Assembly (NCBI GenBank): GCA_902783255.1
Contig: CACZQB010000003.1
Coordinates: 119,155-183,154, forward strand
Length of the DNA: 64,000 nucleotides
Direction: 5' to 3'
Source: Oscillospiraceae bacterium
GTDB lineage: Bacteria; Bacillota; Clostridia; Oscillospirales; UBA644
Shown: positions 1-7,250 of the stretch, in pieces
Layout: every line of letters starts with the position of its first letter
Position numbering within the stretch: position 1 is the first letter of the stretch
Made by a program: the position numbers and the translations under genes
The notes under the pieces: generated by a model
Databases searched by the model: none
Seen by the model: the letters and a program-made list of their open reading frames with translations, nothing else
Told to the model about the DNA's origin: nothing

Positions 1-537
1 CGAATGATCGGCAGCCGGCTCTCTGTTTACAGGGTGTTTTGTGTTTTCGGGATCGTTCAGCGGATGCGTTGCAACAGTCCATACCTCGCTGTTGCGGCAG
101 AGGTGAACGCCGAACTCCGGCGGATCGGCTATAGGCGTGCGTCCGTAACCTGCGGAGTTTGACTGACCCGTAATCAGGAAAAGATCGCCAACGCCTATAT
201 GATATATTTTATTGCCCTGGTAGCTCCATTCTATCCCGGTAAGGCTGTCCCATACGGCGGAATCAATTCTGTAAAGACCGCCTGCAGGCAAAGTGATCGA
301 AATTGCGAATTTATTCAGCGGCGTGCCGTCTTCGTCTTCGGTCCTGCCTGTATAGTCGGCTTTTTTCCAGTCGACAACAACGGATTTGTCGTCTTCTCTT
401 ACTACTCTGAGCCATGTTGCGGCATCGCCGCTTATAATGCTTACGCCTTCAAGATCAAGCGTTGCCTTTCCGTTTATCTGCTGATATATCCGCCAGTCGC
501 TTGCGCCTTTTGTGATTTTAACGTTGTTTATCGTCAT
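1..537 (-). CDS. SASA-type carbohydrate esterase, N-terminal part (partial)
   Basis: Reading leftward from an ATG at 537-535 the frame stays open for 179 codons to the window edge, so the C-terminal part is missing. A purine-rich GGGAGAAG lies just before the start. Residues 1-115 look like a beta-rich accessory region. At 118-132 is DLFLITGQSNSAGYG; its GQSN block (Ser126 the presumed nucleophile) is the hallmark of the SASA branch of SGNH hydrolases, which includes sialate O-acetylesterases and acetylxylan esterases. The family removes acetyl groups from sugars or plant polysaccharides. No signal peptide is visible, so a cytoplasmic role on imported oligosaccharides is inferred. The Asp/His part of the catalytic triad would lie outside the window and cannot be checked. 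Substrate unknown. Confidence 0.7.
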   Translation of the reverse strand, partial: MTINNVKITKGASDWRIYQQINGKATLDLEGVSIISGDAATWLRVVREDDKSVVVDWKKADYTGRTEDEDGTPLNKFAISITLPAGGLYRIDSAVWDSLTGIEWSYQGNKIYHIGVGDLFLITGQSNSAGYGRTPIADPPEFGVHLCRNSEVWTVATHPLNDPENTKHPVNREPAADHS

Positions 538-564
538 AATACTTCTCCCTTTTTGTAATATAGT

Positions 565-951
565 TCAATCCTTCAGCATGCCGGGAAATCCGCATTTCGA
601 GCACGGGGTAAGCCCCATCGAAACAGCTGTTTCGTAATCGGTATATTCTGTATTTTTACTGTTTCTTATATATTGGCATTCTCTTGTAAGATGCCATTTT
701 TTTCCGTGTGCGGAATAATAAAGTTTAAGTCCGGCATAATCCTCCGCGGAATATGACATTTCTTCTTCAGGTTCCGAATCATCGTCAAATACGCTTTCGC
801 CGCGGGTTATCTGCGCCGCATCCGGCAAATAATAATCAGAAACATCGAAAGACCCAGCCGACAAGACAAAAAGAACCGCAGCAAGAGCGGTATATGCCGC
901 GCCTGCAATGAGATTAAATATCGATCCGGTTCTCTTTTTTGTATTTGTCAT
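565..951 (-). CDS. Small membrane-anchored protein with a C-terminal His/Cys motif
   Basis: 128 residues. A basic N-terminus (MTNTKKRTG) is followed by one hydrophobic segment at about 12-33, an acidic linker at 50-70, and a C-terminal domain with His87, Cys92, Cys117 and Cys120 (KKWHLTRECQYI ... GLTPCSKCG). That pattern resembles the short Ada-like metal-binding module that Firmicutes attach to nucleases or membrane anchors. I infer one membrane span with the Cys/His domain probably outside the cell; the function is unknown. The start lies 1 bp after the stop of the cysteine synthase gene on the same strand, so the two are probably cotranscribed and translationally coupled. A link to cysteine or metal-thiol chemistry is suggested only by that neighbour. 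Confidence 0.6.
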   Translation of the reverse strand: MTNTKKRTGSIFNLIAGAAYTALAAVLFVLSAGSFDVSDYYLPDAAQITRGESVFDDDSEPEEEMSYSAEDYAGLKLYYSAHGKKWHLTRECQYIRNSKNTEYTDYETAVSMGLTPCSKCGFPGMLKD

Positions 952-952
952 C

Positions 953-1846
953 TTATACTCCGAAAAGCTGTGTGCTCAGATACTTTTCGCCTCTGTCAGG
1001 AAAAATAACTGCGATGCGGCCCTTTTCGATCCGCTCCGCGACTTTTATTGCCGCAAGCATTGCCGCACCCGACGACATGCCAACAAAAATACCTTCTTCC
1101 GACACTATGCGTCTTGCAACTTCAAAAGCCTCTTCGGTATCTATCATTATATGTTCGTCTATCATTTCGGGCTTGTATATGGCGGGAACGATAGCCTCTT
1201 CCATGTTTTTCAGCCCCTGGATATAGTGCCCCTTTACTGGCTGAGCCTCTATTATTTTTATTCTCGGGTCGCTTTCCTTAAGTCCTGCCCCAACACCCAT
1301 TATCGTGCCAGAAGTGCCCAGAGCGGAAACAAAATGCGTTATTTTGCCCTCCATCTGGTGCCATATCTCCTCTGCAGTCGTTCTGTAATGAGCCATTTTA
1401 TTATAAATATTCGTAAACTGATCAGGATGGAAATATCTGTCCGGCGCAGCCTCGACTCTTCTTCTGCATTCGCATATTGCGCCGTCTGTGCCTTTTGAAG
1501 GGTCGGTAAGAATAACGCTTCCGCCGAACGCTTTGATCATTTTCTGTCTTTCTACCGATACCGCTGCGCTCATTACTATTTCAACATTATATCCGCGCAC
1601 ACGGCCTATCATTGCAAGGGCTATGCCCGTATTGCCCGACGTAGCTTCGATTATCGTGTCTCCCGGTTTCAGTTTACCTTCTGCTTCCGCCTGATCTACC
1701 ATTTTAAGGGCGATCCTGTCTTTGATGCTTCCGGTCGGATTAAAGCCTTCAAGCTTTGCAAATATTTCAACGTTCGGGTTCGGAGAAAGGTGGTTTATTT
1801 TTACCATCGGCGTATTCCCGATCGTGGCAAGTATATCGTTATTCAT
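953..1846 (-). CDS. cysK: Cysteine synthase (O-acetylserine sulfhydrylase), PLP-dependent
   Basis: 297 residues. It makes L-cysteine from O-acetylserine (or a related activated serine) and sulfide in the cytoplasm. The fold-type II PLP signature is complete: NTP at 11-13, the Schiff-base lysine K42 in PTGSIKDR, the substrate loop TSGNTG at 69-74, and the phosphate-binding GTSGT at 177-181. The C-terminus carries MSSGAA and ends at 297, slightly shorter than typical CysK (about 305-310) and near CysM length, so the CysK/CysM choice is not certain. A consensus promoter lies upstream (1906-1934, minus strand), and the downstream small membrane protein follows after 1 bp. No T-box or SAM riboswitch is visible in the short leader. 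Confidence 0.92.
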   Translation of the reverse strand: MNNDILATIGNTPMVKINHLSPNPNVEIFAKLEGFNPTGSIKDRIALKMVDQAEAEGKLKPGDTIIEATSGNTGIALAMIGRVRGYNVEIVMSAAVSVERQKMIKAFGGSVILTDPSKGTDGAICECRRRVEAAPDRYFHPDQFTNIYNKMAHYRTTAEEIWHQMEGKITHFVSALGTSGTIMGVGAGLKESDPRIKIIEAQPVKGHYIQGLKNMEEAIVPAIYKPEMIDEHIMIDTEEAFEVARRIVSEEGIFVGMSSGAAMLAAIKVAERIEKGRIAVIFPDRGEKYLSTQLFGV

Positions 1847-1905
1847 ATTAATATCCTCAGAATGGAAGGGTTCTGACAGTTTTTTTAATGCAGTCAGTTT
1901 TGCTG

Positions 1906-1934
1906 ATTATACCGCATCGGTTTCTTTTTGTCAA
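1906..1934 (-). promoter_or_regulatory. Promoter of cysK
   Basis: On the minus strand TTGACA (1934-1929) and TATAAT (1911-1906) are separated by exactly 17 bp. The element sits about 60 bp before the cysK start and faces away from the promoter at 1955-1983. Confidence 0.85.
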
Positions 1935-1954
1935 GTACCGCCCTGAGATTTCTA

Positions 1955-1983
1955 TTGACTAAAACGCCTCGTCGTGGTATAAT
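1955..1983 (+). promoter_or_regulatory. Promoter of the A24-like membrane protein
   Basis: TTGACT, 17 bp, TATAAT; about 32 bp before the gene starting at 2015. It is divergent from and non-overlapping with the cysK promoter. Confidence 0.8.
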
Positions 1984-2014
1984 CAAAGCAGTAAGAAAAA
2001 AAAAGGTGAAAAAA

Positions 2015-2722
2015 ATGCCGTTTCCCGAACTATACTCAAACATACTTTTTGCCTGCATAACGGTTTTCTGCACCGTTATATCGTTAGCGTCAGTGCCGTT
2101 TTACAACACATTGCACAAAAAGGAGCTTCTGTCGGAAAAATTTCCGTCAAAAAAAGCATCTTCGCCTCTCATATATATTATCTGCGCCGTTTTCGGCGCC
2201 GCCGTCGGGGTATTATTTGCGCTGAAAGATATTGATATTGCGGATGTTTTTCTCGTTCTGATGATACCGTCTGCCGTAACGGTATCCGTATGCGACGCAC
2301 TGAACGGGTTCATACCTCTTGCGGGGCTCGTTTTTTCGGGGATATGCGTTGTTTTAAGAACTGCCGCAGTCTGTTTTTCGGAAGGCTCAGCATGGCATCT
2401 TCTGACATTTTTTTCGGGCGCGGTTTTTGCCGTTGTTTTAATGTTTTTTATTAATTTTATCGCGAAAAAAACCGGGTCCGCACCGTCCGATATCGGACAT
2501 ATCGCGCTGATCGCGATCCTGTTCGCATGCGCGGGCATCGTTCCGGGAACAGCCATACTTGCCGCCGCCGAAATCGCCGCTCTGCTTTTTTATATCCTTC
2601 CCGTTTTTATTATTTCAGGAAAAAACGGCGAAGAAATAAAACTGTCGTCAGTATCATACCCTCTCGCGCCGTTCATGACCGTATGTTTTTATGCGGCTGC
2701 GGTCTTTGGGATATTCAGATAA
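2015..2722 (+). CDS. Prepilin-peptidase-like (A24 family) integral membrane protein
   Basis: 235 residues from the ATG at 2015, chosen because AAGGTG sits 6-7 bp upstream and the in-frame codons further 5' overlap the promoter. The protein is almost entirely hydrophobic, with about seven predicted spans. Two acidic residues match the layout of type IV prepilin peptidases: Asp94 in SVCDALNGFIP (compare D..xxxIP) and Asp159 in APSDIGH (compare GxGDxK). The usual GxGD glycines around the second Asp are not kept, and the N-terminal methylase domain of classical PilD is absent. By family it would cleave prepilin leaders at the membrane; no pilin or secretion genes are in the window, so the substrate is unknown. 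The 3' end overlaps the convergent gene by 8 bp. Confidence 0.55.
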   Translation: MPFPELYSNILFACITVFCTVISLASVPFYNTLHKKELLSEKFPSKKASSPLIYIICAVFGAAVGVLFALKDIDIADVFLVLMIPSAVTVSVCDALNGFIPLAGLVFSGICVVLRTAAVCFSEGSAWHLLTFFSGAVFAVVLMFFINFIAKKTGSAPSDIGHIALIAILFACAGIVPGTAILAAAEIAALLFYILPVFIISGKNGEEIKLSSVSYPLAPFMTVCFYAAAVFGIFR

Positions 2723-3200
2723 ATTCACGGATAACGGAATACGCCTTTATAAGCATTTCGATTGTCACAGCCGCGTTTGCGGGACTTGTTGAAGGCAATA
2801 CCCGCGCTTTTATGCCGCATTTCGGTTCAACATATTTCGCATAAAGCGCGCCCGATGTTTTTCCGTTGGCAAAAACCGCTTTTATACCGTATTTTTCGAT
2901 AACGGAACAAATATCGTTAGGCACAACGTTTTTTATGGAACTGTCGCTTGACCCGGATATTTCGCATGAAAAAACCGTATCCCACAATGCGATGCCGCAT
3001 CTGTCGAGCATCGCTTTTTTTTCTTCGATCTTTACGGGCACGGGCAGATCGAATACTCCGGCGATAACCTGCCAGAATCTGTTTCTCGGATTTCCGTAAT
3101 AAAAACCCGTCTCGCGTGATTTTACGGACGGAAAAGAGCCGAGAATAAGTATTTTCGGCTCACTGCCGATAAACGGCTCAAAAGGATGAACGATAAACAT
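2715..3200 (-). CDS. DNA-deoxyinosine glycosylase (uracil-DNA glycosylase superfamily)
   Basis: 161 residues from the ATG at 3200; an upstream in-frame ATG at 3281 would add 27 residues with no domain similarity and is rejected. Residues 17-30 (ILILGSFPSVKSRE) and 34-43 (YYGNPRNRFW) are the diagnostic blocks of the single-domain HDG/MUG-like branch of the UDG superfamily, which excises deaminated purines (hypoxanthine) and sometimes uracil from DNA. The C-terminal LPSTSPANA is the second active-site loop (compare LPSxSP). This is a cytoplasmic base-excision repair enzyme. It stands alone, convergent with the upstream membrane protein and 100 bp after the start of the leftward TPR-like gene's far end; no partner repair gene is adjacent. 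Confidence 0.85.
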   Translation of the reverse strand: MFIVHPFEPFIGSEPKILILGSFPSVKSRETGFYYGNPRNRFWQVIAGVFDLPVPVKIEEKKAMLDRCGIALWDTVFSCEISGSSDSSIKNVVPNDICSVIEKYGIKAVFANGKTSGALYAKYVEPKCGIKARVLPSTSPANAAVTIEMLIKAYSVIREFI

Positions 3201-3300
3201 TTTTCTTTCAAACAATCTTTCTGTTTGCGCTCTGCGAGAGCACTTTAAGAATGCTTCAATATATACGGATATTGAACGCATCCTCTATGCGCAAGGCGGA

Positions 3301-4185
3301 TCAATCGCCGCCGTGACTGTAATAATAATCTTCCGCTTCGTAATAGTCGAAAAAGTCGTCATAATACCAGTCGTAAAAATCTTCGGGACTTGAAAATCCG
3401 TCGACGCTCGGACTGTCATCGTCCGAACTGTTATCGTATGTTATTGTGGAACCTTTTTTGGGGGTGTAAGGGACCCACGGATCGTTTCTGTAATCCTTCA
3501 CCTCTTCTACTATGCCAAACATACAATAGGCAACAAAAATAATGTTGCCGTCCTTTTTAAAATAATAGCTATTCCCTTTATGTCGTTCAGTCTTACCGAG
3601 GTATTTGCGCCAGGCGTAATAGGTACTCGTGGAGGACGGTTTGCCAAGTATAGTATCGCCTATTCTGGACTCATCCATTCCAACGAAGGGAACTCCGGTT
3701 TTGATTTTGATTTCAGTTTCCTGTTCTTTTTTTTCTCTCTCACGAGCAAGGTAATCATCATATTCTTTTTCGAGAAGCTGCATAAATTCTTCGCTTCCCT
3801 CAGGTGCGGTATAATAATAACTGCTCTTATACCATTTCAGTGCTTCTTGCATACGCCAGTGCGCCCAGTCGATGTATCCAACATTATACGAGTTATGCGC
3901 TTCGCAAATCAAAAGAAGGGCTTCCGTATCAAAAGGAGACTTTTTCTTTATTGTTTCAAGCACAGCTTTTGCCTGTTTATAATCGCCCTCTGCCATAAGG
4001 GATTGAGCTTTTTTATATGCCGATTCCAATTTTGAAGAACTGACTGCGCAGAATATAATATATGCGAATAAAGCCGCAAGAAGAAGCAGTCCGATCCAGA
4101 CACCGGGATTGATCTTTGATTTATTATTCTGCTCCGTATTTTTTGATATAGTATTATCCATTCCAGCTTCAATACCTTTAATCAT
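3301..4185 (-). CDS. Single-span membrane protein with a TPR-like segment, function unknown
   Basis: 294 residues from the ATG at 4185; the ATG eight codons later (4161) with AAAGG upstream is an equally possible start. Residues 1-27 are polar and cytoplasmic, 28-50 form a transmembrane helix (VWIGLLLLAALFAYIIFCAV), and about 53-130 form helical pairs that look like one or two TPR motifs (EGDYKQAKAVLETIKKKSPFD). A charged coiled-coil-like stretch follows near 135-160, then a region containing GVPFVGMDESRIGDTILGKPS, which resembles small secreted beta domains. The C-terminus is very rich in Asp, Tyr and Ser. The orientation suggests the bulk is outside the membrane. I do not recognise a named family. 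Confidence 0.6.
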   Translation of the reverse strand: MIKGIEAGMDNTISKNTEQNNKSKINPGVWIGLLLLAALFAYIIFCAVSSSKLESAYKKAQSLMAEGDYKQAKAVLETIKKKSPFDTEALLLICEAHNSYNVGYIDWAHWRMQEALKWYKSSYYYTAPEGSEEFMQLLEKEYDDYLAREREKKEQETEIKIKTGVPFVGMDESRIGDTILGKPSSTSTYYAWRKYLGKTERHKGNSYYFKKDGNIIFVAYCMFGIVEEVKDYRNDPWVPYTPKKGSTITYDNSSDDDSPSVDGFSSPEDFYDWYYDDFFDYYEAEDYYYSHGGD

Positions 4186-4292
4186 ATTTTCTCTTTTTCA
4201 AAATATCTCGCATACTTCTGTTTATTTTAGCACATTTCAGAAAAAAAAGCAAGATTGCTCTCAGCATTTGCCCGGCAGGGCAAACATCATTT

Positions 4293-4332
4293 AAAAAAAC
4301 GCCTTTTGTCGGTAGACAAAAGACGTTTTTTT
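4293..4332 (-). terminator. Terminator of tRNA-Ser(GCT)
   Basis: On the minus strand an AACG/CGTT-based stem of about 14 bp with a TACC loop (arms 4294-4310 and 4315-4332) ends in a run of seven T, directly after the encoded CCA of the tRNA. A second small perfect inverted repeat (TTTGCCC ... GGGCAAA, 4267-4284) follows without a T-run. Confidence 0.85.
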
Positions 4333-4334
4333 GA

Positions 4335-4425
4335 TGGCGGAGAAGAGGAGATTTGAACTCCTGCGCCGGTTTCCCGACCTACACCCTTAGCAGGGGCGCC
4401 TCTTCACCAACTTGAGTACTTCTCC
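4335..4425 (-). tRNA. tRNA-Ser(GCT)
   Basis: A 91-nt class II tRNA on the minus strand. The acceptor stem is GGAGAAG paired with CTTCTCC, then discriminator G and an encoded CCA (4337-4335). The anticodon loop is CTGCTAA, giving anticodon GCT, which reads AGC and AGU serine codons. The long variable arm (GTCGGGAAACCGGC region) and T-loop GTTCAAATC fit a serine tRNA. Confidence 0.95.
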
Positions 4426-4460
4426 GTATAATTGGTGAATATTTATTTTTTAGCTTAGTT

Positions 4461-4489
4461 ATTATATCACAAAAATAACGGTTTTTCAA
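4461..4489 (-). promoter_or_regulatory. Promoter of tRNA-Ser(GCT)
   Basis: Minus strand TTGAAA, 17 bp, TATAAT, with a TG dinucleotide giving an extended -10 (TGATATAAT). It ends about 36 bp before the mature tRNA start. Confidence 0.8.
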
Positions 4490-4555
4490 GTGGTAATGCC
4501 GTTAAAATGTTGAATAAAATGTGACATATCCCGCCGCAAAGGTGTTCATCTCACG

Positions 4556-4586
4556 AAAAAACGGCAGGAAGACGTTCTTCCTGCCG
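4556..4586 (-). terminator. Terminator of the Gfo/Idh gene
   Basis: A perfect 11-bp stem CGGCAGGAAGA/TCTTCCTGCCG (4562-4572 and 4576-4586) with a 3-nt loop and a six-T run on the minus strand, ten bases after the oxidoreductase stop codon. Confidence 0.92.
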
Positions 4587-4595
4587 CTGTTTTGT

Positions 4596-5564
4596 TTATT
4601 TTGAAGCGTTTACTTTATATGTTTCTTCAAGAAGTCTTGTTAGCTCTATGCCGGCTTTCGTTCCGAATTCCTCAGGCGAAGGACTGCCGCTCAGGCAGAC
4701 ATCCGGGAACATGCAGATCGGTTCGGGCAGAGACTGGGGAAGAGCAGGAGTAATAAATCCGTTCTGATATTCAGCTGTCTTCCAGTTTTTGAACTGCACA
4801 TTGCCGTCTGTGGATATCAATACGCCTTTCGTTCCGTGAACTTCTATTATATTCGGCGATGAATAAGACACGAAAGATGTTTCCGAAACACCCGTTGCCC
4901 CGTTTTCAAATTCTATCAGCGCAGCCGCGTTCTCATCGACAGGAGTGCCGAAAGGAGACGAATATATTGCGGCGTAGTTTTTCGGCTTACCGAGAAACAT
5001 TGAAAGCAGATACATCGGATGGCATCCCAGATCCATCATAGCACCGCCGCCTGCCGCAGACTCGTCGAACCAGTAGGACGGAAGCCATTTGCCCGAGATC
5101 CCGTTATGCGCGTTTCGGATCCTTATGAGCGTGACATCTCCAAAATCACCGTTATCGATACATTTTTTTATAAAAAGAACATCTTTTCTGCATTTGTGGG
5201 GCATAGAAAGCATAAAAACTACTCCGTTTTTTTCCACGGCGTCCGCGATCGCAAGACAGTCCTCTACGGTAGTAGCCATTGCTTTTTCGGAAAAAATATG
5301 TTTTCCGGCTTTTGCAGCCTTTATGAGAACTTCTCTGTGCATTGTTGTGGGAGTGCAACAGCAGACCGCATCTGCATCACTTTGAGAAAGAAGAGTATCA
5401 AGATTTGCATAAAACGGAACGCCGAGCTTATTTGCCCAGTCTGCTCCGCGCACGGGATCCTCGTCCCATACGGCGCATATATTTACTTTGCCCGTTTTTC
5501 TGAGCATATCGGCATATCCGTCGGCATGAACATGCCAACGGGAAAGCATTGCAACATTCAGCAT
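4596..5564 (-). CDS. Gfo/Idh/MocA-type NAD(P)-dependent oxidoreductase
   Basis: 322 residues. The family oxidises or reduces hydroxyl groups of sugars, inositols and their derivatives. The conserved Glu-Lys pair of the substrate/cofactor junction is E93-K94 (HIFSEKAMA), and the C-terminal domain has GGGAMMDLGCHPM at 172-184, with Asp178 and His182 as likely catalytic residues. The N-terminus is MLNVAMLSRWHVHADGYADML, so the Rossmann glycine motif GxGxxG is not present, although the following strand-helix pattern (VWDEDP at 32-37) fits a nucleotide-binding fold. It has its own promoter and terminator, so it is monocistronic. The substrate cannot be told from sequence; the GHMHA-like start is typical of a subgroup of uncharacterised clostridial members. 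Confidence 0.85.
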   Translation of the reverse strand: MLNVAMLSRWHVHADGYADMLRKTGKVNICAVWDEDPVRGADWANKLGVPFYANLDTLLSQSDADAVCCCTPTTMHREVLIKAAKAGKHIFSEKAMATTVEDCLAIADAVEKNGVVFMLSMPHKCRKDVLFIKKCIDNGDFGDVTLIRIRNAHNGISGKWLPSYWFDESAAGGGAMMDLGCHPMYLLSMFLGKPKNYAAIYSSPFGTPVDENAAALIEFENGATGVSETSFVSYSSPNIIEVHGTKGVLISTDGNVQFKNWKTAEYQNGFITPALPQSLPEPICMFPDVCLSGSPSPEEFGTKAGIELTRLLEETYKVNASK

Positions 5565-5595
5565 TGTGTATATCCCTTTCGATCGTTTTTATTTG

Positions 5596-5624
5596 ATTAT
5601 AACTTTTTACGAAGGTTTTGTCAA
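5596..5624 (-). promoter_or_regulatory. Promoter of the Gfo/Idh gene
   Basis: Minus strand TTGACA (5624-5619), 17 bp, TATAAT (5601-5596). The -35 box overlaps the TGA stop of the neighbouring leftward reading frame at 5621-5947. Confidence 0.85.
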
Positions 5625-5947
5625 TACCGCAGCACGGTGATCTCCGTATATTTTTTCATATCGTGCAGTTCTTTTTCGACCGCCCTTCGCAGTATATCGA
5701 GTTTTCTGTATACAGATGTCGGAGAAAACCAGCACTCAATTGAAACAGCGTTGACGTTTCTTCTTCCGTTCTCAAAAAAATAAGAAAATATTCTGTCAAA
5801 TTCCGCCCTTGTTCCATCCCCCTCACTTTCGATTTTGAAAAGCGCGTTTTCGACTGCCTTTCTTTCGGGAAAACTCCGTACAGGCTTTTCGTAATATTTT
5901 CTGATAAGTTTTATGCAGTTTTTTCTGTATGCCGAACTGTTTTTCAG
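5621..5947 (-). pseudogene. Phage-type sigma/HTH-like reading frame without a normal start codon
   Basis: A leftward frame open from about 5983 to a TGA at 5623-5621. No ATG, GTG or TTG occurs near its 5' end; the best candidates are CTG at 5947, about 11 nt after AAAAGGGG, or the rare ATA/ATT codons further up. The encoded protein of about 109 residues is coherent: SAYRKNCIKLIRKYYEK at the front, AVENALFKIE in the middle, and a C-terminal helix-turn-helix-like SIECWFSPTSVYRKLDILRR. That arrangement resembles small phage late-gene activators (RinA/ArpU/DUF1492-like). Either it is a gene that has lost its start, or it uses a non-standard one. It lies beside an XRE/ImmA pair and two lysis-type genes, supporting a phage origin. 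The gene boundary is an inference. Confidence 0.5.
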
Positions 5948-5992
5948 TGTTTTTGCTACCCCTTTTATAATAAAAAAATTTTAAACTACCTC

Positions 5993-6021
5993 TTGACAAA
6001 TCACAAAAAGTGAGATATAAT
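5993..6021 (+). promoter_or_regulatory. Promoter of the XRE-ImmA pair with an internal palindrome
   Basis: TTGACA, 17 bp, TATAAT. The spacer contains the perfect palindrome TCAC-AAAAA-GTGA (6001-6013), a plausible operator for the XRE repressor encoded 40 bp downstream. Confidence 0.85.
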
Positions 6022-6061
6022 TGTCACACAAGTAGAATTATGTTAGAAGGAAATGGGAAAA

Positions 6062-6445
6062 ATGACATTTGGAAACAAACTTCAAACTCTGAGAAAAATG
6101 AGACACATGAAACAACGTGAACTTGCCAAGGAGTTCGGCGTAGCACTAAGCACAATTGCCATGTGGGAAACAGCTAACAGAGCACCAAGCAAGGATATGA
6201 TAGTCAAAATTGCCGATTATTTCTCGGTTTCTACCGATACACTTCTACGTGATAATATAGAGCTTGAATTTGATAGCAATAATAGTTTAAAGCACGATGC
6301 TCGTTTTGACGAAGAGATTATTTCTTTGAGAAATACCCTACATTCCCGTTCCGAAATGCGCGCGCTTTTTTCCGTTTCGAAAAGCGCAAGCAAGGAAGAT
6401 ATAGAAAAAGCAATTAAAATTATAGAGGCGCTGAAGCAGTTTTAA
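6062..6445 (+). CDS. XRE-family HTH transcriptional regulator
   Basis: 127 residues from the ATG at 6062. The ATG at 6053 is only 2 bp from the AGAAGG ribosome-binding site (6045-6050), whereas 6062 has a workable 11-bp spacing. Residues 4-62 form a Cro/C1-type helix-turn-helix (LQTLRKMRHMKQRELAKEFG, then STIAMWETANRAPS). The C-terminal half (70-127) is helical and has no recognised domain; it could mediate dimerisation or be the target of the downstream protease. The gene is followed after 1 bp by an ImmA-type metalloprotease, the usual repressor/antirepressor arrangement of phages and integrative elements such as ImmR-ImmA of ICEBs1. Autoregulation through the palindrome in its promoter is inferred. 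Confidence 0.85.
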   Translation: MTFGNKLQTLRKMRHMKQRELAKEFGVALSTIAMWETANRAPSKDMIVKIADYFSVSTDTLLRDNIELEFDSNNSLKHDARFDEEIISLRNTLHSRSEMRALFSVSKSASKEDIEKAIKIIEALKQF

Positions 6446-6446
6446 A

Positions 6447-6659
6447 ATGGACGATATACATGTAAGGCTTTTAAAGCTTCCGTCGACCGTATACGGCGTG
6501 ACCGTAAGAGACGAAAACGGAGATTTTAACGTTTATATCAATTCAAATCTTTCATCTTCCGCGCAGTCAAGGGCGCTTGAACACGAGATGAAGCACATTA
6601 AACGCGGAGATTTTTATTCAGACGAGTGCATAGAAACGCTTGAAGAAAACATGCCGTGA
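6447..6659 (+). CDS. Short ImmA/IrrE-type metallo-endopeptidase
   Basis: 70 residues, starting 1 bp after the XRE stop. Residues 46-50 are HEMKH, the zinc-binding HExxH motif, set in LEHEMKHIKRGDFYSDE as in ImmA/IrrE proteases that cleave XRE repressors. The preceding beta strands (VYGVTVRDENGDFNVYINS) fit the family. It is much shorter than typical ImmA (120-170 residues), ending soon after the motif; the third zinc ligand would have to be one of the acidic residues at 55-66. It may be a minimal active protease or a truncated one. The stop abuts the stop of the convergent amidase-like gene. Substrate inferred to be the adjacent regulator. Confidence 0.75.
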   Translation: MDDIHVRLLKLPSTVYGVTVRDENGDFNVYINSNLSSSAQSRALEHEMKHIKRGDFYSDECIETLEENMP

Positions 6660-7250
6660 TCAGACGGGGCGAAGCTTGCAAAGCTCCGTAAAGATCGCCG
6701 TGTCAAAATCACATTCATATCCGCATGGAATAGCTGCCGCTGAGATAATATGGTTATTATCAAGCGGCAGTTTTTTTCCGTAAATACGCAGAATTTTAAG
6801 GTATATATACCGTAAAAGCGACGCCGCTGAAAGGATCTGATCATCCGTTATGCCGTCGCCTTCAAAAAGAACGGAAACGGAATACAATGCAGCGTTGTCG
6901 CAACGGAACGCAACGATCCCTCTGCCCGAGGCATAGTAGTTTTTTTGTGTGGAAAGCGATGATGTTTCAAATACTTTCGAAGCGTCCGATAAAGACACAT
7001 ACTGTCTTACCGACCCGTCGCGAAAAATGACGAAATGAGGCAGTTCACAGCGCTTTTGCGTATCTATCTTTTTTGTTGCGGCGCCGAAAACAACAACGTC
7101 CGGCACACGGCCTCTGCGTCCCTTGCCTATAACCATATTATCGTCTTCCGTAATATTCAGAACGTATGTTTTTGCCGCATCTTCAAGGTATTCAAGCCTT
7201 TTTGCTCCGCCCTTTTCGAGGATTTCTTCGTCAGAGATGATTTCTCTCAT
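6660..7250 (-). CDS. Amidase_2/PGRP-like protein lacking clear zinc ligands
   Basis: 196 residues. The order of segments follows the N-acetylmuramoyl-L-alanine amidase (Amidase_2) fold: PHFVIFRDGSVRQYVSLSDASKVFE at about 71-95 (compare HYxIxRDGxIxQxVPexxxAwH), VSVLFEGDG near 125-133, TDDQILSAASLLRYIYLKI near 136-155, and IISAAAIPCGYECDFD near 168-183 (compare vxGHxEIxPxrktDPG). The first histidine is kept but the second and third zinc ligands are replaced, so catalysis is doubtful. It overlaps the NlpC-like gene by 4 bp (ATGA), so the two are translationally coupled. No signal peptide is visible, as expected for a holin-dependent phage lysis protein. Family assignment is by pattern only. Confidence 0.5.
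   Translation of the reverse strand: MREIISDEEILEKGGAKRLEYLEDAAKTYVLNITEDDNMVIGKGRRGRVPDVVVFGAATKKIDTQKRCELPHFVIFRDGSVRQYVSLSDASKVFETSSLSTQKNYYASGRGIVAFRCDNAALYSVSVLFEGDGITDDQILSAASLLRYIYLKILRIYGKKLPLDNNHIISAAAIPCGYECDFDTAIFTELCKLRPV

Noticed and set aside
199..558. 119-residue plus-strand frame over the partial esterase
   Set aside because: The minus-strand frame contains a recognisable GQSN esterase block and ribosome site; the plus-strand translation does not resemble a protein.
6062..6659. XRE plus ImmA pair as a toxin-antitoxin or defence system
   Set aside because: The short HExxH protein fits ImmA/IrrE, not Xre-RES or MNT-HEPN types, and neighbouring lysis-type genes point to phage-type regulation instead.
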